This document shows, one piece after another, positions 46,508-54,860 of a stretch of DNA of 64,000 bases. The DNA is from Anaerolineales bacterium UBA5195 (GTDB lineage: Bacteria > Chloroflexota > Anaerolineae > Anaerolineales > Villigracilaceae): NCBI GenBank assembly GCA_002412925.1, contig DHVZ01000100.1:137842-201841 (forward strand). Direction: 5' to 3'. Position numbers and translations under genes: made by a program. Position 1 is the stretch's first letter. The number at the start of each line of letters is the position of its first letter. The notes under the pieces are model-generated. The model was not told the origin of the DNA, ran no database searches, and saw only the letters and a list, made by a program, of their open reading frames with translations.

Positions 46508-49168
46508 ATGCCCACGCCAATTTTGGCCACGAAACTCTATCTCCCCTCGCCTCGGCCTAAGATTGTCCTCCGGCCCCGCCTGGTTGAGCGGCTGAACGAG
46601 GGTCTCTCTTTGGGATGCAAGCTGACCATCATCTCTGCTTCCGCTGGTTTCGGAAAAACCACACTGGTCAGCGAATGGGTTGCGGGCCTCACCCCTTCCC
46701 CTCTCCCAATGGGAGATGGGTCAGGGGTGAGGCCCGCCTGGCTATCCTTGGACGAAGGGGATAACGACCCCACACATTTTCTGACTTACTTCATCGCAGC
46801 TTTGCAGACAGTTGCGCCGAAAATTGGAGAGGGGATCTTAGTCGCGCTCCAATCTCCTCAGCCGCCATCCATCGAACCGATTCTGACAACCCTGCTCAAT
46901 GAAATCGCCGACATCTCGGGCAATTTCATCCTCGTTTTAGATGACTACCACGTGATTGATTCCAAACCAGTTGATCAGGTTCTCACCTTTCTGCTCGAGC
47001 ACCTGCCGCCGCAGATGCACCTGGTCATCGCCACCCGCGAAGACCCGCCCCTGCCGCTGGCCCGTTTGCGCGCCCGCGGCCAACTGACCGAGTTGCGCGC
47101 CGTCGATTTGCGTTTTACCCCCGCCGAAGCCGCCGAATTTCTCAACCGGGTAATGGGGTTGAGCCTATCTGCCGAAGAAGTCGCCGCGCTGGACAAGCGC
47201 ACCGAAGGCTGGATCGCCGGGCTGCAACTGGCGGCAATTTCCATGCAGGGACAAGCAGACACCTCCAGCTTCATCCAGTCCTTCACTGGCAGCCATCATT
47301 TTGTGCTAGACTACCTGATGGAAGAAGTCCTGCAACAGCAATCCGAAGGCGTCCAGACGTTCCTGCTGCGCACATCGATCCTCGATCGCATGTGCGGGCC
47401 GTTATGTGAAGCTGTTTTACGCGCCCCGGCTGGCTCCGGGCAAGATACCCTGGTGGCCCTGGAGCGCGCCAACCTGTTCATCGTCCCCCTCGATGCCGAG
47501 CGGCACTGGTACCGCTATCACCACCTCTTTGGCGAACTATTGCGCAAGCGGCTTGGGCAAAGTCTCGTTCCAGGAGAAATTGCCGGGTTGCACATCCAGG
47601 CCAGCGAATGGTATGAAAACAACGCTCTGGCGTTTGAAGCCTTTCGTCATGCCACGGCAGCCAATGACGTGGAACGCGCCGAACGCCTGATTGGAAGCAA
47701 GGCAATGGATCTGCATTTCCGCAGTGTGGCAATGCCCATTCTGGACTGGCTGGCCTCGCTGCCGAAATCAGTGTTGGATGCCAGACCCCGGCTGTGGGTG
47801 CGCTCTGCCACGCTGGCCCTGATGGCCGGGCAGACCACCGGCGTGGAGGAAAAACTCCAGGCCGCCGAAAAAGCGTTGCAAAATATCGAACCGGACGAAA
47901 AAATCCGCGACCTGATCGGGCAAATGGCCTGCGCCCGGGCCACGCTGGCGCTGACCCACTACGACCCGGTTGAAATGATCGCCCAGGCGCGGCGCGCCCT
48001 GGAGTACCTGCACCCTGAGAACCTGGCTTTCCGCTTTACTGCCAATTGGGCGTTGGCAACCGCCCTCATGTTCCAGGGCGACCGCGCTGCCGCCGCTCTC
48101 GCCTGCCAGGAAAGTATCGCCATCAGCCAAAAATCGGGGAATGTTTTTTCCAAAATTCTGGCTACATCTACTTTGGGTGATTTACAAGAACTGGACAACC
48201 AACTTCATCAGGCAACCGAGACCTATCGTCAGATGCTCCAACTCTCTGGCAATCATCCCCAGCCGAATGCCGGAGAAGTGCATCTCGGCCTGGCCCGTAT
48301 TTACTACGAATGGAACGACCTGGAGGCTGCCGAGCAGCACGGACAGCAAAGCCTGCAACTGACACGTCAGTATGACCGCGTGATTGACCGCTTCATCATC
48401 AGCGAAGTCTTCCTGGCGCGCCTGAAATTGGCCCGGGGCGAGGTGGATGGCGCGGCGACCATCTTAACGCAGACAGAACAAACGGCGCGCCAAAAGAACT
48501 TCACCCTGCGACTGCCAGAGATTGCCGCCGCCCAGGTACTTGTCCTGCTGAAGCAATTCAAACTGCCCGCTGCCGCTGAACTCAGCCGACAGTTTGAATT
48601 GCCCCTCAGCCAGGCCCGCGTGCTCTTGGCACACGGCAACCCCTCCGCCGCGCTGGACATCCTGGAGCCATTCCGCCAGCAGATGGAAGCCCGAGGCTGG
48701 GCCAATGAGCGGCTCAAGGCAATGGTGTTACAGGCTGTTGCGCTCCACCTGAAAGGCGAAAAAGCCCCGGCGGCGCAAGTGCTGGCCGAAGCCCTGACGT
48801 TGGCCGAGCCGGGCGGCTTCATCCGTCTCTTTGTGGACGAAGGAGCTCCGATGGCGGAACTCCTGTCCGCAGCGGCAGCGCAGGACATCCGGCCAGACTA
48901 TGCCAACAAGCTGTTAGCCGCCTTTGATACAACGATGAAAGACAAACGACAAATGGCTGAGGCTTCGTCATTAGCCGATCTTTTGAGTCCGCGCGAACTG
49001 GAAATCCTGCGTCTCATCGCTCAGGGTTTCTCGAATCAAGCCATCGGCAAGCAGCTGTTCCTGGCGCTGGATACTGTCAAAGGCCACAACCGCCGGATTT
49101 TTGACAAATTACAGGTTCAAAGCCGCACGGAAGCCATCGCCCGCGCTCGCGAGTTGCGGCTGCTGTAA
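46508..49168 (+). CDS. Large ATP-dependent LuxR regulator (LAL/MalT family)
   Basis: 886 aa. STAND-type ATPase domain: LTIISASAGFGKTTLVSEWV (Walker A, about residues 39-58), FILVLDDYHVIDS (Walker B), LVIATREDPPLPLARLRARG and LTEGWIAGLQLA-type sensor regions. A TPR-like helical middle (about 340-810) and a C-terminal LuxR helix-turn-helix LSPRELEILRLIAQGFSNQA, LDTVKGHNRRIFDKLQVQSR follow. Residues about 60-76 come from a palindromic DNA insert in the place where relatives go straight from the Walker A helix to AWLSLDEGDND. It probably regulates nearby genes in response to an unknown ligand. Confidence 0.92.
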   Translation: MPTPILATKLYLPSPRPKIVLRPRLVERLNEGLSLGCKLTIISASAGFGKTTLVSEWVAGLTPSPLPMGDGSGVRPAWLSLDEGDNDPTHFLTYFIAALQTVAPKIGEGILVALQSPQPPSIEPILTTLLNEIADISGNFILVLDDYHVIDSKPVDQVLTFLLEHLPPQMHLVIATREDPPLPLARLRARGQLTELRAVDLRFTPAEAAEFLNRVMGLSLSAEEVAALDKRTEGWIAGLQLAAISMQGQADTSSFIQSFTGSHHFVLDYLMEEVLQQQSEGVQTFLLRTSILDRMCGPLCEAVLRAPAGSGQDTLVALERANLFIVPLDAERHWYRYHHLFGELLRKRLGQSLVPGEIAGLHIQASEWYENNALAFEAFRHATAANDVERAERLIGSKAMDLHFRSVAMPILDWLASLPKSVLDARPRLWVRSATLALMAGQTTGVEEKLQAAEKALQNIEPDEKIRDLIGQMACARATLALTHYDPVEMIAQARRALEYLHPENLAFRFTANWALATALMFQGDRAAAALACQESIAISQKSGNVFSKILATSTLGDLQELDNQLHQATETYRQMLQLSGNHPQPNAGEVHLGLARIYYEWNDLEAAEQHGQQSLQLTRQYDRVIDRFIISEVFLARLKLARGEVDGAATILTQTEQTARQKNFTLRLPEIAAAQVLVLLKQFKLPAAAELSRQFELPLSQARVLLAHGNPSAALDILEPFRQQMEARGWANERLKAMVLQAVALHLKGEKAPAAQVLAEALTLAEPGGFIRLFVDEGAPMAELLSAAAAQDIRPDYANKLLAAFDTTMKDKRQMAEASSLADLLSPRELEILRLIAQGFSNQAIGKQLFLALDTVKGHNRRIFDKLQVQSRTEAIARARELRLL
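46682..46737. repeat. Palindromic repeat inserted in a coding sequence
   Basis: Perfect 14-bp arms GCGGGCCTCACCCC (46682-46695) and GGGGTGAGGCCCGC (46724-46737), plus an inner hairpin TCTCCC-aat-GGGAGA. It keeps the frame of the LAL regulator and encodes the Pro/Gly-rich LTPSPLPMGDGSGVRP. Confidence 0.75.
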
Positions 49169-49243
49169 GTTTTATTTCCCCTTCCCCAAAAACAACACCT
49201 CCAACCAACACCAAAGTGTCTACCCGTACCACCGGGCAGGCCC

Positions 49244-49249
49244 TATACT
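49244..49249 (+). promoter_or_regulatory. -10 box of the small regulator-associated gene
   Basis: TATACT lies 8 nt before the ATG at 49258, with no ribosome site, again suggesting a leaderless transcript. Confidence 0.5.
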
Positions 49250-49257
49250 GCTTGCGT

Positions 49258-49542
49258 ATGAACCGATCAGCGCAAAACAGGAGCAAGTCAAACACAAGCA
49301 GCCAGAAAACGGGTCCAACCCAGGCGAGAGGCTATCAAATCCGCATCGAAGGTCATCTGGGCGCAGATTGGGCCGACTGGTTTGGCGAACTGTCTCTCAC
49401 GCTGGATGAGAACGGCGAGACGCTCATCACTGCCCCGGCGCTCGACCAAGCCGCCCTGCACGGCCTGCTCAAAAAGGTGCGCAATCTCGGGCTGACGCTG
49501 GTTTCGGTCAACCCGGCTAATAAATTGGAAAGGAATGAATAA
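49258..49542 (+). CDS. Small protein of unknown function, often next to LAL regulators
   Basis: 94 aa from the ATG at 49258, supported by the -10 box at 49244; an earlier ATG at 49216 is upstream of that box. The conserved part is YQIRIEGHLGADWADWFGEL, TLITAPALDQAALHGLLKKV and LGLTLVSVN. I recall similar short proteins beside regulators in Chloroflexota; no function is known. It comes directly after the MalT-like regulator, and the DUF4386 gene begins 2 nt after its stop. Confidence 0.72.
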   Translation: MNRSAQNRSKSNTSSQKTGPTQARGYQIRIEGHLGADWADWFGELSLTLDENGETLITAPALDQAALHGLLKKVRNLGLTLVSVNPANKLERNE

Positions 49543-49544
49543 AA

Positions 49545-50225
49545 ATGGATACAAACCGAAAAATTGCTGTTTGGGCAGGGATTTTGTTCATCATCGGGAC
49601 GGCGGCTGGCGTGAGCAGCGTGGTTTCTACGCAATCTATCCTGAGCGCACCCGATTACCTGGGTCAGATCGCCGCCGACAAAACCCCACTCCTGGTTGGC
49701 AGCCTGTGTGTGCTGGTAATGGGCCTGGCCTTATCGCTGGTTCCCGTGCTGCTCTACCCCATTCTCAAACGCCACGATGAAATCCTGGCGCTGGCGTATG
49801 TAATCTTTCGCGGCGCGCTGGAGATGATTTGCTACATCGCCATGACCCTCTGCTGGCTGTTCCTGGTTCTTGTGAGCCAGGAAACCGCGTCAGCCGGGGC
49901 CGCCAGCCTCCCTGCCCTCCAAAGCCTGGGCGCGGTGTTACTGAAAGGGAACGATTCCATCGCCTACGTATTGGTCATCATCTTCAGCCTGGATGCCCTG
50001 ATGTTGTACACGATGCTCTACCGCTCGCAGCTCCTCCCGCGCTGGATTTCGATCTGGGGATTCATTGCCATCCTCCTGCACTTTTCCACTGCCTTTTTGT
50101 TGATGTTCCAGGTGATTGTTATGAATACCGCCAGCCTGATCAACATGCCCATCTTTTTCCAGGAAATGGTCATGGCCGTCTGGATGATTGCGAAGGGCTT
50201 CAACCCGAAGGCGTTACCCCAATGA
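49545..50225 (+). CDS. DUF4386 membrane protein 1
   Basis: 226 aa with six membrane segments: about 8-28, 52-75, 85-108, 138-160, 168-190 and 198-215. The start RKIAVWAGILFIIGTAAGV and the ALAYVIFRGALEMICYIAM segment fit DUF4386. It overlaps the next oxidoreductase by 4 nt (ATGA), so the two are translationally coupled. Function unknown. Confidence 0.82.
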   Translation: MDTNRKIAVWAGILFIIGTAAGVSSVVSTQSILSAPDYLGQIAADKTPLLVGSLCVLVMGLALSLVPVLLYPILKRHDEILALAYVIFRGALEMICYIAMTLCWLFLVLVSQETASAGAASLPALQSLGAVLLKGNDSIAYVLVIIFSLDALMLYTMLYRSQLLPRWISIWGFIAILLHFSTAFLLMFQVIVMNTASLINMPIFFQEMVMAVWMIAKGFNPKALPQ

Positions 50226-51163
50226 AAGCCATCCTCTACACCCAATACGGCCCACCCGAAGTGCTGCACCTGGCAGACATTCCCAAACCCACGCCCAGGG
50301 ACAACGAAGTACTGGTCAAGGTTCACGCCACCACCGTTACCATCGGCGACACGATCATGCGCAGCTTCAACCTGCCCGTCTCCGGAGTGCAAAAGCTGAT
50401 GGCGCGGCTTTTCCTGGGAATTCGCGGCCCCAAGCGCTCCATCCTGGGCATGGAACTGGCCGGGGTGGTCGAATCCGTTGGCAAGAAAATGACCCGCTTC
50501 AAACCCGGAGACGCGGTTTTTGCCTCGACCTTCGCCGTTAATTTTGGCGGCCATGCCGAATACAAATGCCTGCCCGAAAACGGGGTGATCGCCATTAAAC
50601 CGGTCAATCTCAGCTATGAGGAAGCTGCGGCTGTTCCCGGAGGTGGGATGACTGCTTGGCGCTGTCTCAAAAAGGGCAAAATCCAGCCGGGACAGAAAGT
50701 GTTGATCTATGGCGCATCCGGCGCGGTGGGGACGAATGCCGTCCAGCTTGCCAACCGCCACTTCGGAGCTGAGGTGACTGGCGTGTGCAGCGGCGCGAAT
50801 TTGGAATTGGTCAAATCGCTGGGGGCAAGCCGGGTGATCGATTACACCCGGCAGGATTTCACCCAAAGCGGCGCAACCTACAACGTGGTTTTTGATGCCG
50901 TTGGAAAACTACTCCCTGCGCAGGGCAAAAAGGCGCTCAAACCCGGAGGCATCTACCTCAACGTCCACGCCGATTCAGACGGCGGCGAAAAGCTCGAAAA
51001 CCTGCTCCTGCTCAAAGAACTGGTCGAGGCGGGCAAGCTCAAACCGGTCATAGACCGAGTGTACCCGTTCGAGCAAATCGTCGAGGCGCACCGCTACGTG
51101 GAGCAAGGGCATAAAAAAGGGAATGTGGTCATCAGCCTACAGAAACCAGGAGAGACAAAATGA
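50222..51163 (+). CDS. Zinc-free MDR family NAD(P)-dependent oxidoreductase 2
   Basis: 313 aa. MKAILYTQYGPPEVLHLADI, ILGMELAGVVESVGKKMTRF, VLIYGASGAVGTNAVQLANR and RVIDYTRQDF are seen; no structural or catalytic zinc motif. It differs clearly from copies 1 and 3 (shorter, different substrate loop TIMRSFNLPVSGVQKLM) and resembles copy 4 at 54857 more in the end region VDRVYPFEQIVEAHRYVEQ. Coupled at both ends by ATGA overlaps. Confidence 0.9.
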   Translation: MKAILYTQYGPPEVLHLADIPKPTPRDNEVLVKVHATTVTIGDTIMRSFNLPVSGVQKLMARLFLGIRGPKRSILGMELAGVVESVGKKMTRFKPGDAVFASTFAVNFGGHAEYKCLPENGVIAIKPVNLSYEEAAAVPGGGMTAWRCLKKGKIQPGQKVLIYGASGAVGTNAVQLANRHFGAEVTGVCSGANLELVKSLGASRVIDYTRQDFTQSGATYNVVFDAVGKLLPAQGKKALKPGGIYLNVHADSDGGEKLENLLLLKELVEAGKLKPVIDRVYPFEQIVEAHRYVEQGHKKGNVVISLQKPGETK

Positions 51164-51555
51164 ATGCAAACCAACCGGCTGGCGGAATAGATCCAAAAGT
51201 TAAACTTTCGTTGTTATGGATATTTGTGTTGCTCAATATGGCTTATGCGGATATTCTTTCTTTAATGGATTCCACATCGCCAATCCGCGAAATCATGGCA
51301 GGCGCTCCAATGCCTGCGGGCGGGCTGCTGGCGGGCGCAATCGTCATGGAGACTGCGATTGTCATGGTGATTCTGTCCTGGGTCTTGAGCTACAAAATAA
51401 ATCGCTGGGTAACCCTCGTGATTGGCGCATTAAATATTCTTTTGGTTGTCCGTGGCGGACATGGTTCATACTATGTATTTTTTGCAACCGTGGAAGTTGC
51501 CTGCATTTTGCTCATTATCTGGTTTGCCTGGAAGTGGAAACCAACGCAGGAATAA
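51160..51555 (+). CDS. DUF6326 membrane protein
   Basis: 131 aa with four membrane segments (about 12-32, 45-75, 78-98 and 102-125). KVKLSLLWIFVLLNMAYADI, LSLMDST and ETAIVMVILSW are typical of DUF6326, a family of small membrane proteins of unknown function. The start overlaps the stop of the oxidoreductase. Confidence 0.82.
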   Translation: MNANQPAGGIDPKVKLSLLWIFVLLNMAYADILSLMDSTSPIREIMAGAPMPAGGLLAGAIVMETAIVMVILSWVLSYKINRWVTLVIGALNILLVVRGGHGSYYVFFATVEVACILLIIWFAWKWKPTQE

Positions 51556-51573
51556 TAAAGGGAGTAAACCAAA

Positions 51574-52008
51574 ATGCTAAAAGCAGGTTCGAGATTTCTC
51601 TTTATCTGGAGCGGACTCAATTTTCTGATCTCCTCTTTGATCCTGACCATTGTCGTCTTTCAGATTGGGAACTCACCGCTCCTGGGAATGGTCTTTGAAA
51701 AATCTGAAATCGCCGGGCTGGACGCCAGAGTCATTGCGGCTCTCAATTGTTTGACCATCCTGTATAACTCTTATGCGGTTGCCTTCTCAGTACTGGCGTG
51801 GTTCGTGATCCGGTTTAGTCTAAGTAAAGGCCAAAAATGGGCCTTTTGGGTGTTGCTGTTCGGGATTGGCCTTGTGGAAGTGATGGCCTTCATCGCCTCC
51901 GCGCCCCTCGATCACGCCCGCTGGCAGGTAAATGTTGTTCTGAGCGCTTTATACGTTGTGGGCATTGGCCTTTCAGGCTATGCCCTCTTCAAAGGAGAAA
52001 AAAAGTGA
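51574..52008 (+). CDS. Small membrane protein of unknown function
   Basis: 144 aa with four membrane segments (about 8-30, 55-80, 88-108 and 118-138) and one outer loop. I recognise no specific family. An AAGGGAG site precedes the ATG. Its stop overlaps the GTG start of the interrupted DUF4386 gene (GTGA). Confidence 0.68.
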   Translation: MLKAGSRFLFIWSGLNFLISSLILTIVVFQIGNSPLLGMVFEKSEIAGLDARVIAALNCLTILYNSYAVAFSVLAWFVIRFSLSKGQKWAFWVLLFGIGLVEVMAFIASAPLDHARWQVNVVLSALYVVGIGLSGYALFKGEKK

Positions 52009-52727
52009 ATTCGACCCAAGCAAGTTCCCGGATGACCATCAATCCTGCAAGAATGGCGGGCTTCCTATATTTGATTTATATCGTCATTCACGTGGCTTCA
52101 GATGTGCTTGGCCGTTCAAAACTGATTGTCTACGGCAATGCCGCCACAACAGCCCAAAACATCCTGGCTTCCGAGTAGCAATTTCGTCTTGGGATTATGG
52201 GCGATCTACTCGGGGCGGTGTTATTCCTTTTGACAGCCTGGGCTTTGTACGTGTTATTAAAACCGGTTGATCAGAATATTGCCTTGCTCTTCCTGTTACT
52301 AAACGCAGGGGGTGTAGCTGTCCAATGTTTTAGTGACCTTTTTCTGTTTGCCAGCCAGTTGCTTTTGAATGACGCAGGTTACTTGAAAGTCTTCCAGCTG
52401 GATCAATTGCAAGCCCTGGCAATGTTATCCCTGTATGTCTACAAAAATGGGTTCATGATGGCCCAGATATTTTATGGCGCCTGGCTCTTTCCGCTGGGTT
52501 ATTTGGTTTTCAAGTCAGGCTTCCTTCCCAAAATTTTAGGCATTATACTGATGATTCATTGCGTTACCTGGCTGACGACTTTTCTCCAGTTCTTCCTTTT
52601 CCCGGGCTTCACCGCCATCACCTACATCAGCTACCCGCTTGGGTTTATTGCGGAATTTGGGCTTTCCTTGTGGCTTTTAATGATGGGGGCAAAGGCTCAA
52701 AAACCAGCCTTGGTTGAGGTTGGCTGA
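52005..52727 (+). pseudogene. DUF4386 membrane protein 2, interrupted by an in-frame TAG
   Basis: The frame begins with GTG at 52005 and continues to the stop at 52727 but is cut by TAG at 52176-52178. The N-terminal 57 residues (RMAGFLYLIYIVIHVASDVL ... ILASE) and the downstream part from QFRLGIMGDLLGAVLFLLTA are in the same frame and together make a normal DUF4386 protein of about 240 residues. Relatives have a sense codon between ASE and the FRLGI motif. Either the gene is dead, a suppressor reads TAG, or the base is a sequencing error. An ATG in the second part (52197) could give a short product of 176 aa. Confidence 0.8.
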
Positions 52728-52764
52728 GAAACTCATCCAGATCATTCAAAAAAAGGAGAGAAAA

Positions 52765-53739
52765 ATGAAAGCGATTGTCTATGAAAAATACGGATCACCG
52801 GATGTGATTCAACTCAAGGATGTTGAAAAACCTGCGCCCAAGGACGATGAAGTCTTGGTAAAAGTTTACGCGGCCTCCGTAAATGCCTATGACTGGCATT
52901 TCCTGACCGCGGACATATTCCTGATTCGCCTGATGGGCGGGGGGCTGCTCAAACCCAAAGATACGCGACTCGGCGCTGACGTAGCGGGTCGGGTTGAAGC
53001 GGTTGGTAAAAACGTTGAGAAGTTTCGGCCAGGTGATGAAGTATATGGAGATGTCAGTCATGGCAGTTTTGCCGAGTATGTATGTGCTCCTGAAAGTAAA
53101 CTGGCGCTGAAACCGGCTAATCTATCGTTTGAGGAAGCGGCGGCTGTACCCATGGCGGCTCTCACCGCTCTGCAGGGACTACGCGATGAAGGGAAAATCC
53201 ATCCGGGGCAGAAGGTTCTGATCAACGGGGCCGCGGGCGGTGTGGGGACGTTTGCGGTGCAGATTGCCAAAACCTTCGGGGCCGAAGTCACCGCAGTGTG
53301 CAGCACACGCAATCTGGAGCAGGCCCGCAAGCTGGGGGCTGACCACGTCATCGACTACACCCAAGAAAACTTCACCGAAAGCGGGCGGCAATATGACCTG
53401 ATTTTGGCCGCCAATGGATACCATCCGCTTTCCGCTTACAAACGGGCCTTAGCGCCCCAGGGCAGATACGTTATGGCCGGAGGCAAGCCAGGGCAAATTT
53501 TCGAGGCCATGCTTCTGGGAAACTGGCTGTCGGAAAAGGATGGCAGGAAGTTGGGCGGCGTTTCAGCGCAGATCGACCAGCAAGATTTGCTGACGCTCAA
53601 AGAGCTGCTGGAAGCCGGGAAAATTGTCCCTGTTATCGATAAACGTTACCCGTTGAATGAGGCTGCTGAAGCCTTGCGTTATCTCGGCACAAACCACGCC
53701 CAGGGAAAAATCGTCATCACCATTGCCGCAGAGGAATAG
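52765..53739 (+). CDS. Zinc-free MDR family NAD(P)-dependent oxidoreductase 3
   Basis: 324 aa from the ATG at 52765 (AGGAGAG 5 nt upstream). MKAIVYEKYGSPDVIQLKDV, LGADVAGRVEAVGKN, KVLINGAAGGVGTFAVQIAK and HVIDYTQENF are nearly the same as in copy 1, so the two arose by duplication together with the small membrane gene behind each. No zinc ligands. Activity with quinones, enones or aldehydes is possible; the substrate cannot be read from the sequence. Confidence 0.9.
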   Translation: MKAIVYEKYGSPDVIQLKDVEKPAPKDDEVLVKVYAASVNAYDWHFLTADIFLIRLMGGGLLKPKDTRLGADVAGRVEAVGKNVEKFRPGDEVYGDVSHGSFAEYVCAPESKLALKPANLSFEEAAAVPMAALTALQGLRDEGKIHPGQKVLINGAAGGVGTFAVQIAKTFGAEVTAVCSTRNLEQARKLGADHVIDYTQENFTESGRQYDLILAANGYHPLSAYKRALAPQGRYVMAGGKPGQIFEAMLLGNWLSEKDGRKLGGVSAQIDQQDLLTLKELLEAGKIVPVIDKRYPLNEAAEALRYLGTNHAQGKIVITIAAEE

Positions 53740-53746
53740 CGGAGCA

Positions 53747-53961
53747 ATGTTAGTAACCAGAATCATCCTGTTAATCCTTTGGGTAGCCCTGATGTTGACC
53801 TACCTCCTGGGAGACGTTTTGCGCATCTTTAGCGGCGACTTCAAAGCGGGAGAAATCGGAGGAATACGAACGCCCAACCGATGTGTTTACGCAAATTTTT
53901 GATCGTTGTCAGCCTTGTGTTTAATATCCTGACTGTCTGGTATGCCTGGAATTGGGTCTGA
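53747..53961 (+). pseudogene. Truncated copy of the DUF6326-like gene
   Basis: The first 40 codons match 46081-46200 (MLVTRIILLILWVALMLTYL, GDVLRIFSGDFKAGEIGG). A small shift then breaks the frame, and about 150 bp equivalent to 46222-46377 are missing. The sequence resumes at FLIVVSLVFNILTVWYAWNW with the stop at 53961. Only the first and last membrane segments survive in different frames, so it is a decaying duplicate. Confidence 0.85.
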
Positions 53962-53991
53962 TCCCGATCATCACGAAATGATCAGGGGAGA

Positions 53992-54033
53992 CCGAAAAAA
54001 GGGTGCGAGCATACGCTCGCACCCTTTTTTCGG
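53992..54033 (+). terminator. Intrinsic terminator of the oxidoreductase array
   Basis: 19-bp perfect arms starting CCGAAAAAAGGGTGCGAGC with an ATAC loop and T6 in the right arm. Confidence 0.92.
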
Positions 54034-54085
54034 ATATTCTTTCAACTTCCTATAAGGAATAATCTGCAGTTAATGTAAAAAACTC

Positions 54086-54114
54086 TTGACATTATGTATG
54101 ATTTGATTTACTAT
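54086..54114 (+). promoter_or_regulatory. Strong promoter of the XRE operon
   Basis: A perfect TTGACA (54086-54091), 17-bp spacer and TACTAT (54109-54114), in AT-rich DNA, 52 nt before the ATG at 54167. Confidence 0.75.
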
Positions 54115-54118
54115 ATGT

Positions 54119-54135
54119 ATACTAAAACATACTAA
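54119..54135 (+). promoter_or_regulatory. Direct repeats, candidate operator
   Basis: ATACTAA occurs at 54119-54125 and 54129-54135, ten bases (one helical turn) apart, just behind the -10 box. The XRE regulator encoded in the same operon is the obvious candidate to bind here. Confidence 0.55.
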
Positions 54136-54166
54136 CGCTAAACAGAAGCAGGCAAAGGAGTAAAAC

Positions 54167-54613
54167 ATGTCCTATCATGAAAAACGAGCCATCGTGAATA
54201 TGTTCAGTTCCGTGCTGGTCACAGCCATCTATTCAGTCTACCTGTACATCCGCTACCTGGCCGGGGGCGGGGAATTCATCAATGATCCCCGCTTCTGGGG
54301 CAAGGCCTTCCTGATTTTCATTCCGGTTTCGATCGTGGCTAACATCATTATCAGCATCATATTTACCATCCATTATCGCATCACAACCAAAGAGGAAGAG
54401 CCATCTTTTTCCGATGAACGGGATAAATTGATTGAACTGAAAGGTATACGGAACGCCCTGTATGTCTTTTCTATCGGCGTGGTGCTTGCGATGGTCACGC
54501 TGGTTCTCGAGATGCCCATCTACGTCATGTTCATCACCATCATTTACTCCGGCCTACTGTCTTCAGTAATTGACGAATTCACCCAGTTTTATCTCTACCG
54601 CAGGGGGTTCTAA
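54167..54613 (+). CDS. Membrane protein of unknown function in an XRE operon
   Basis: 148 aa with four membrane segments: about 14-32, 44-68, 92-112 and 116-138. The cytoplasmic loop between the second and third is charged (TTKEEEPSFSDERDKLIELK). The architecture is like DUF2178-type proteins that sit beside XRE regulators, with the ERDxLIxxK pattern. AAAGGAG lies 6 nt before the start. Confidence 0.7.
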   Translation: MSYHEKRAIVNMFSSVLVTAIYSVYLYIRYLAGGGEFINDPRFWGKAFLIFIPVSIVANIIISIIFTIHYRITTKEEEPSFSDERDKLIELKGIRNALYVFSIGVVLAMVTLVLEMPIYVMFITIIYSGLLSSVIDEFTQFYLYRRGF

Positions 54614-54614
54614 G

Positions 54615-54860
54615 ATGAGCGAATGCCCGATCAGCAACTCCATTCGGAAACTGCGCTTCAACCAGGGCGAAATGACCCAGGATGAGCTGGCGAAAAAAGC
54701 GGGCGTTACCCGCCAAACCATCCTCGCCATCGAAAGCGCCAAATACTCTCCCTCACTCGAACTGGCCTTTCGGATTTCCCGCGTGTTCGGCGTAAGCGTG
54801 GAAGATGTTTTCTCATACGATGCCAAAGTCGAATCGAACGAAAAAGGAAGATCAGCATGA
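54615..54860 (+). CDS. XRE-family transcriptional regulator
   Basis: 81 aa from the ATG at 54615, one base after the previous stop. The helix-turn-helix is MTQDELAKKAGVTRQTILAI (about residues 20-39), followed by SPSLELAFRISRVFGVSVED. This is the small YozG-like class that usually occurs as a pair with a membrane protein. It is probably autoregulatory through the repeats behind the promoter. Its stop overlaps the oxidoreductase start (ATGA). Confidence 0.92.
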   Translation: MSECPISNSIRKLRFNQGEMTQDELAKKAGVTRQTILAIESAKYSPSLELAFRISRVFGVSVEDVFSYDAKVESNEKGRSA

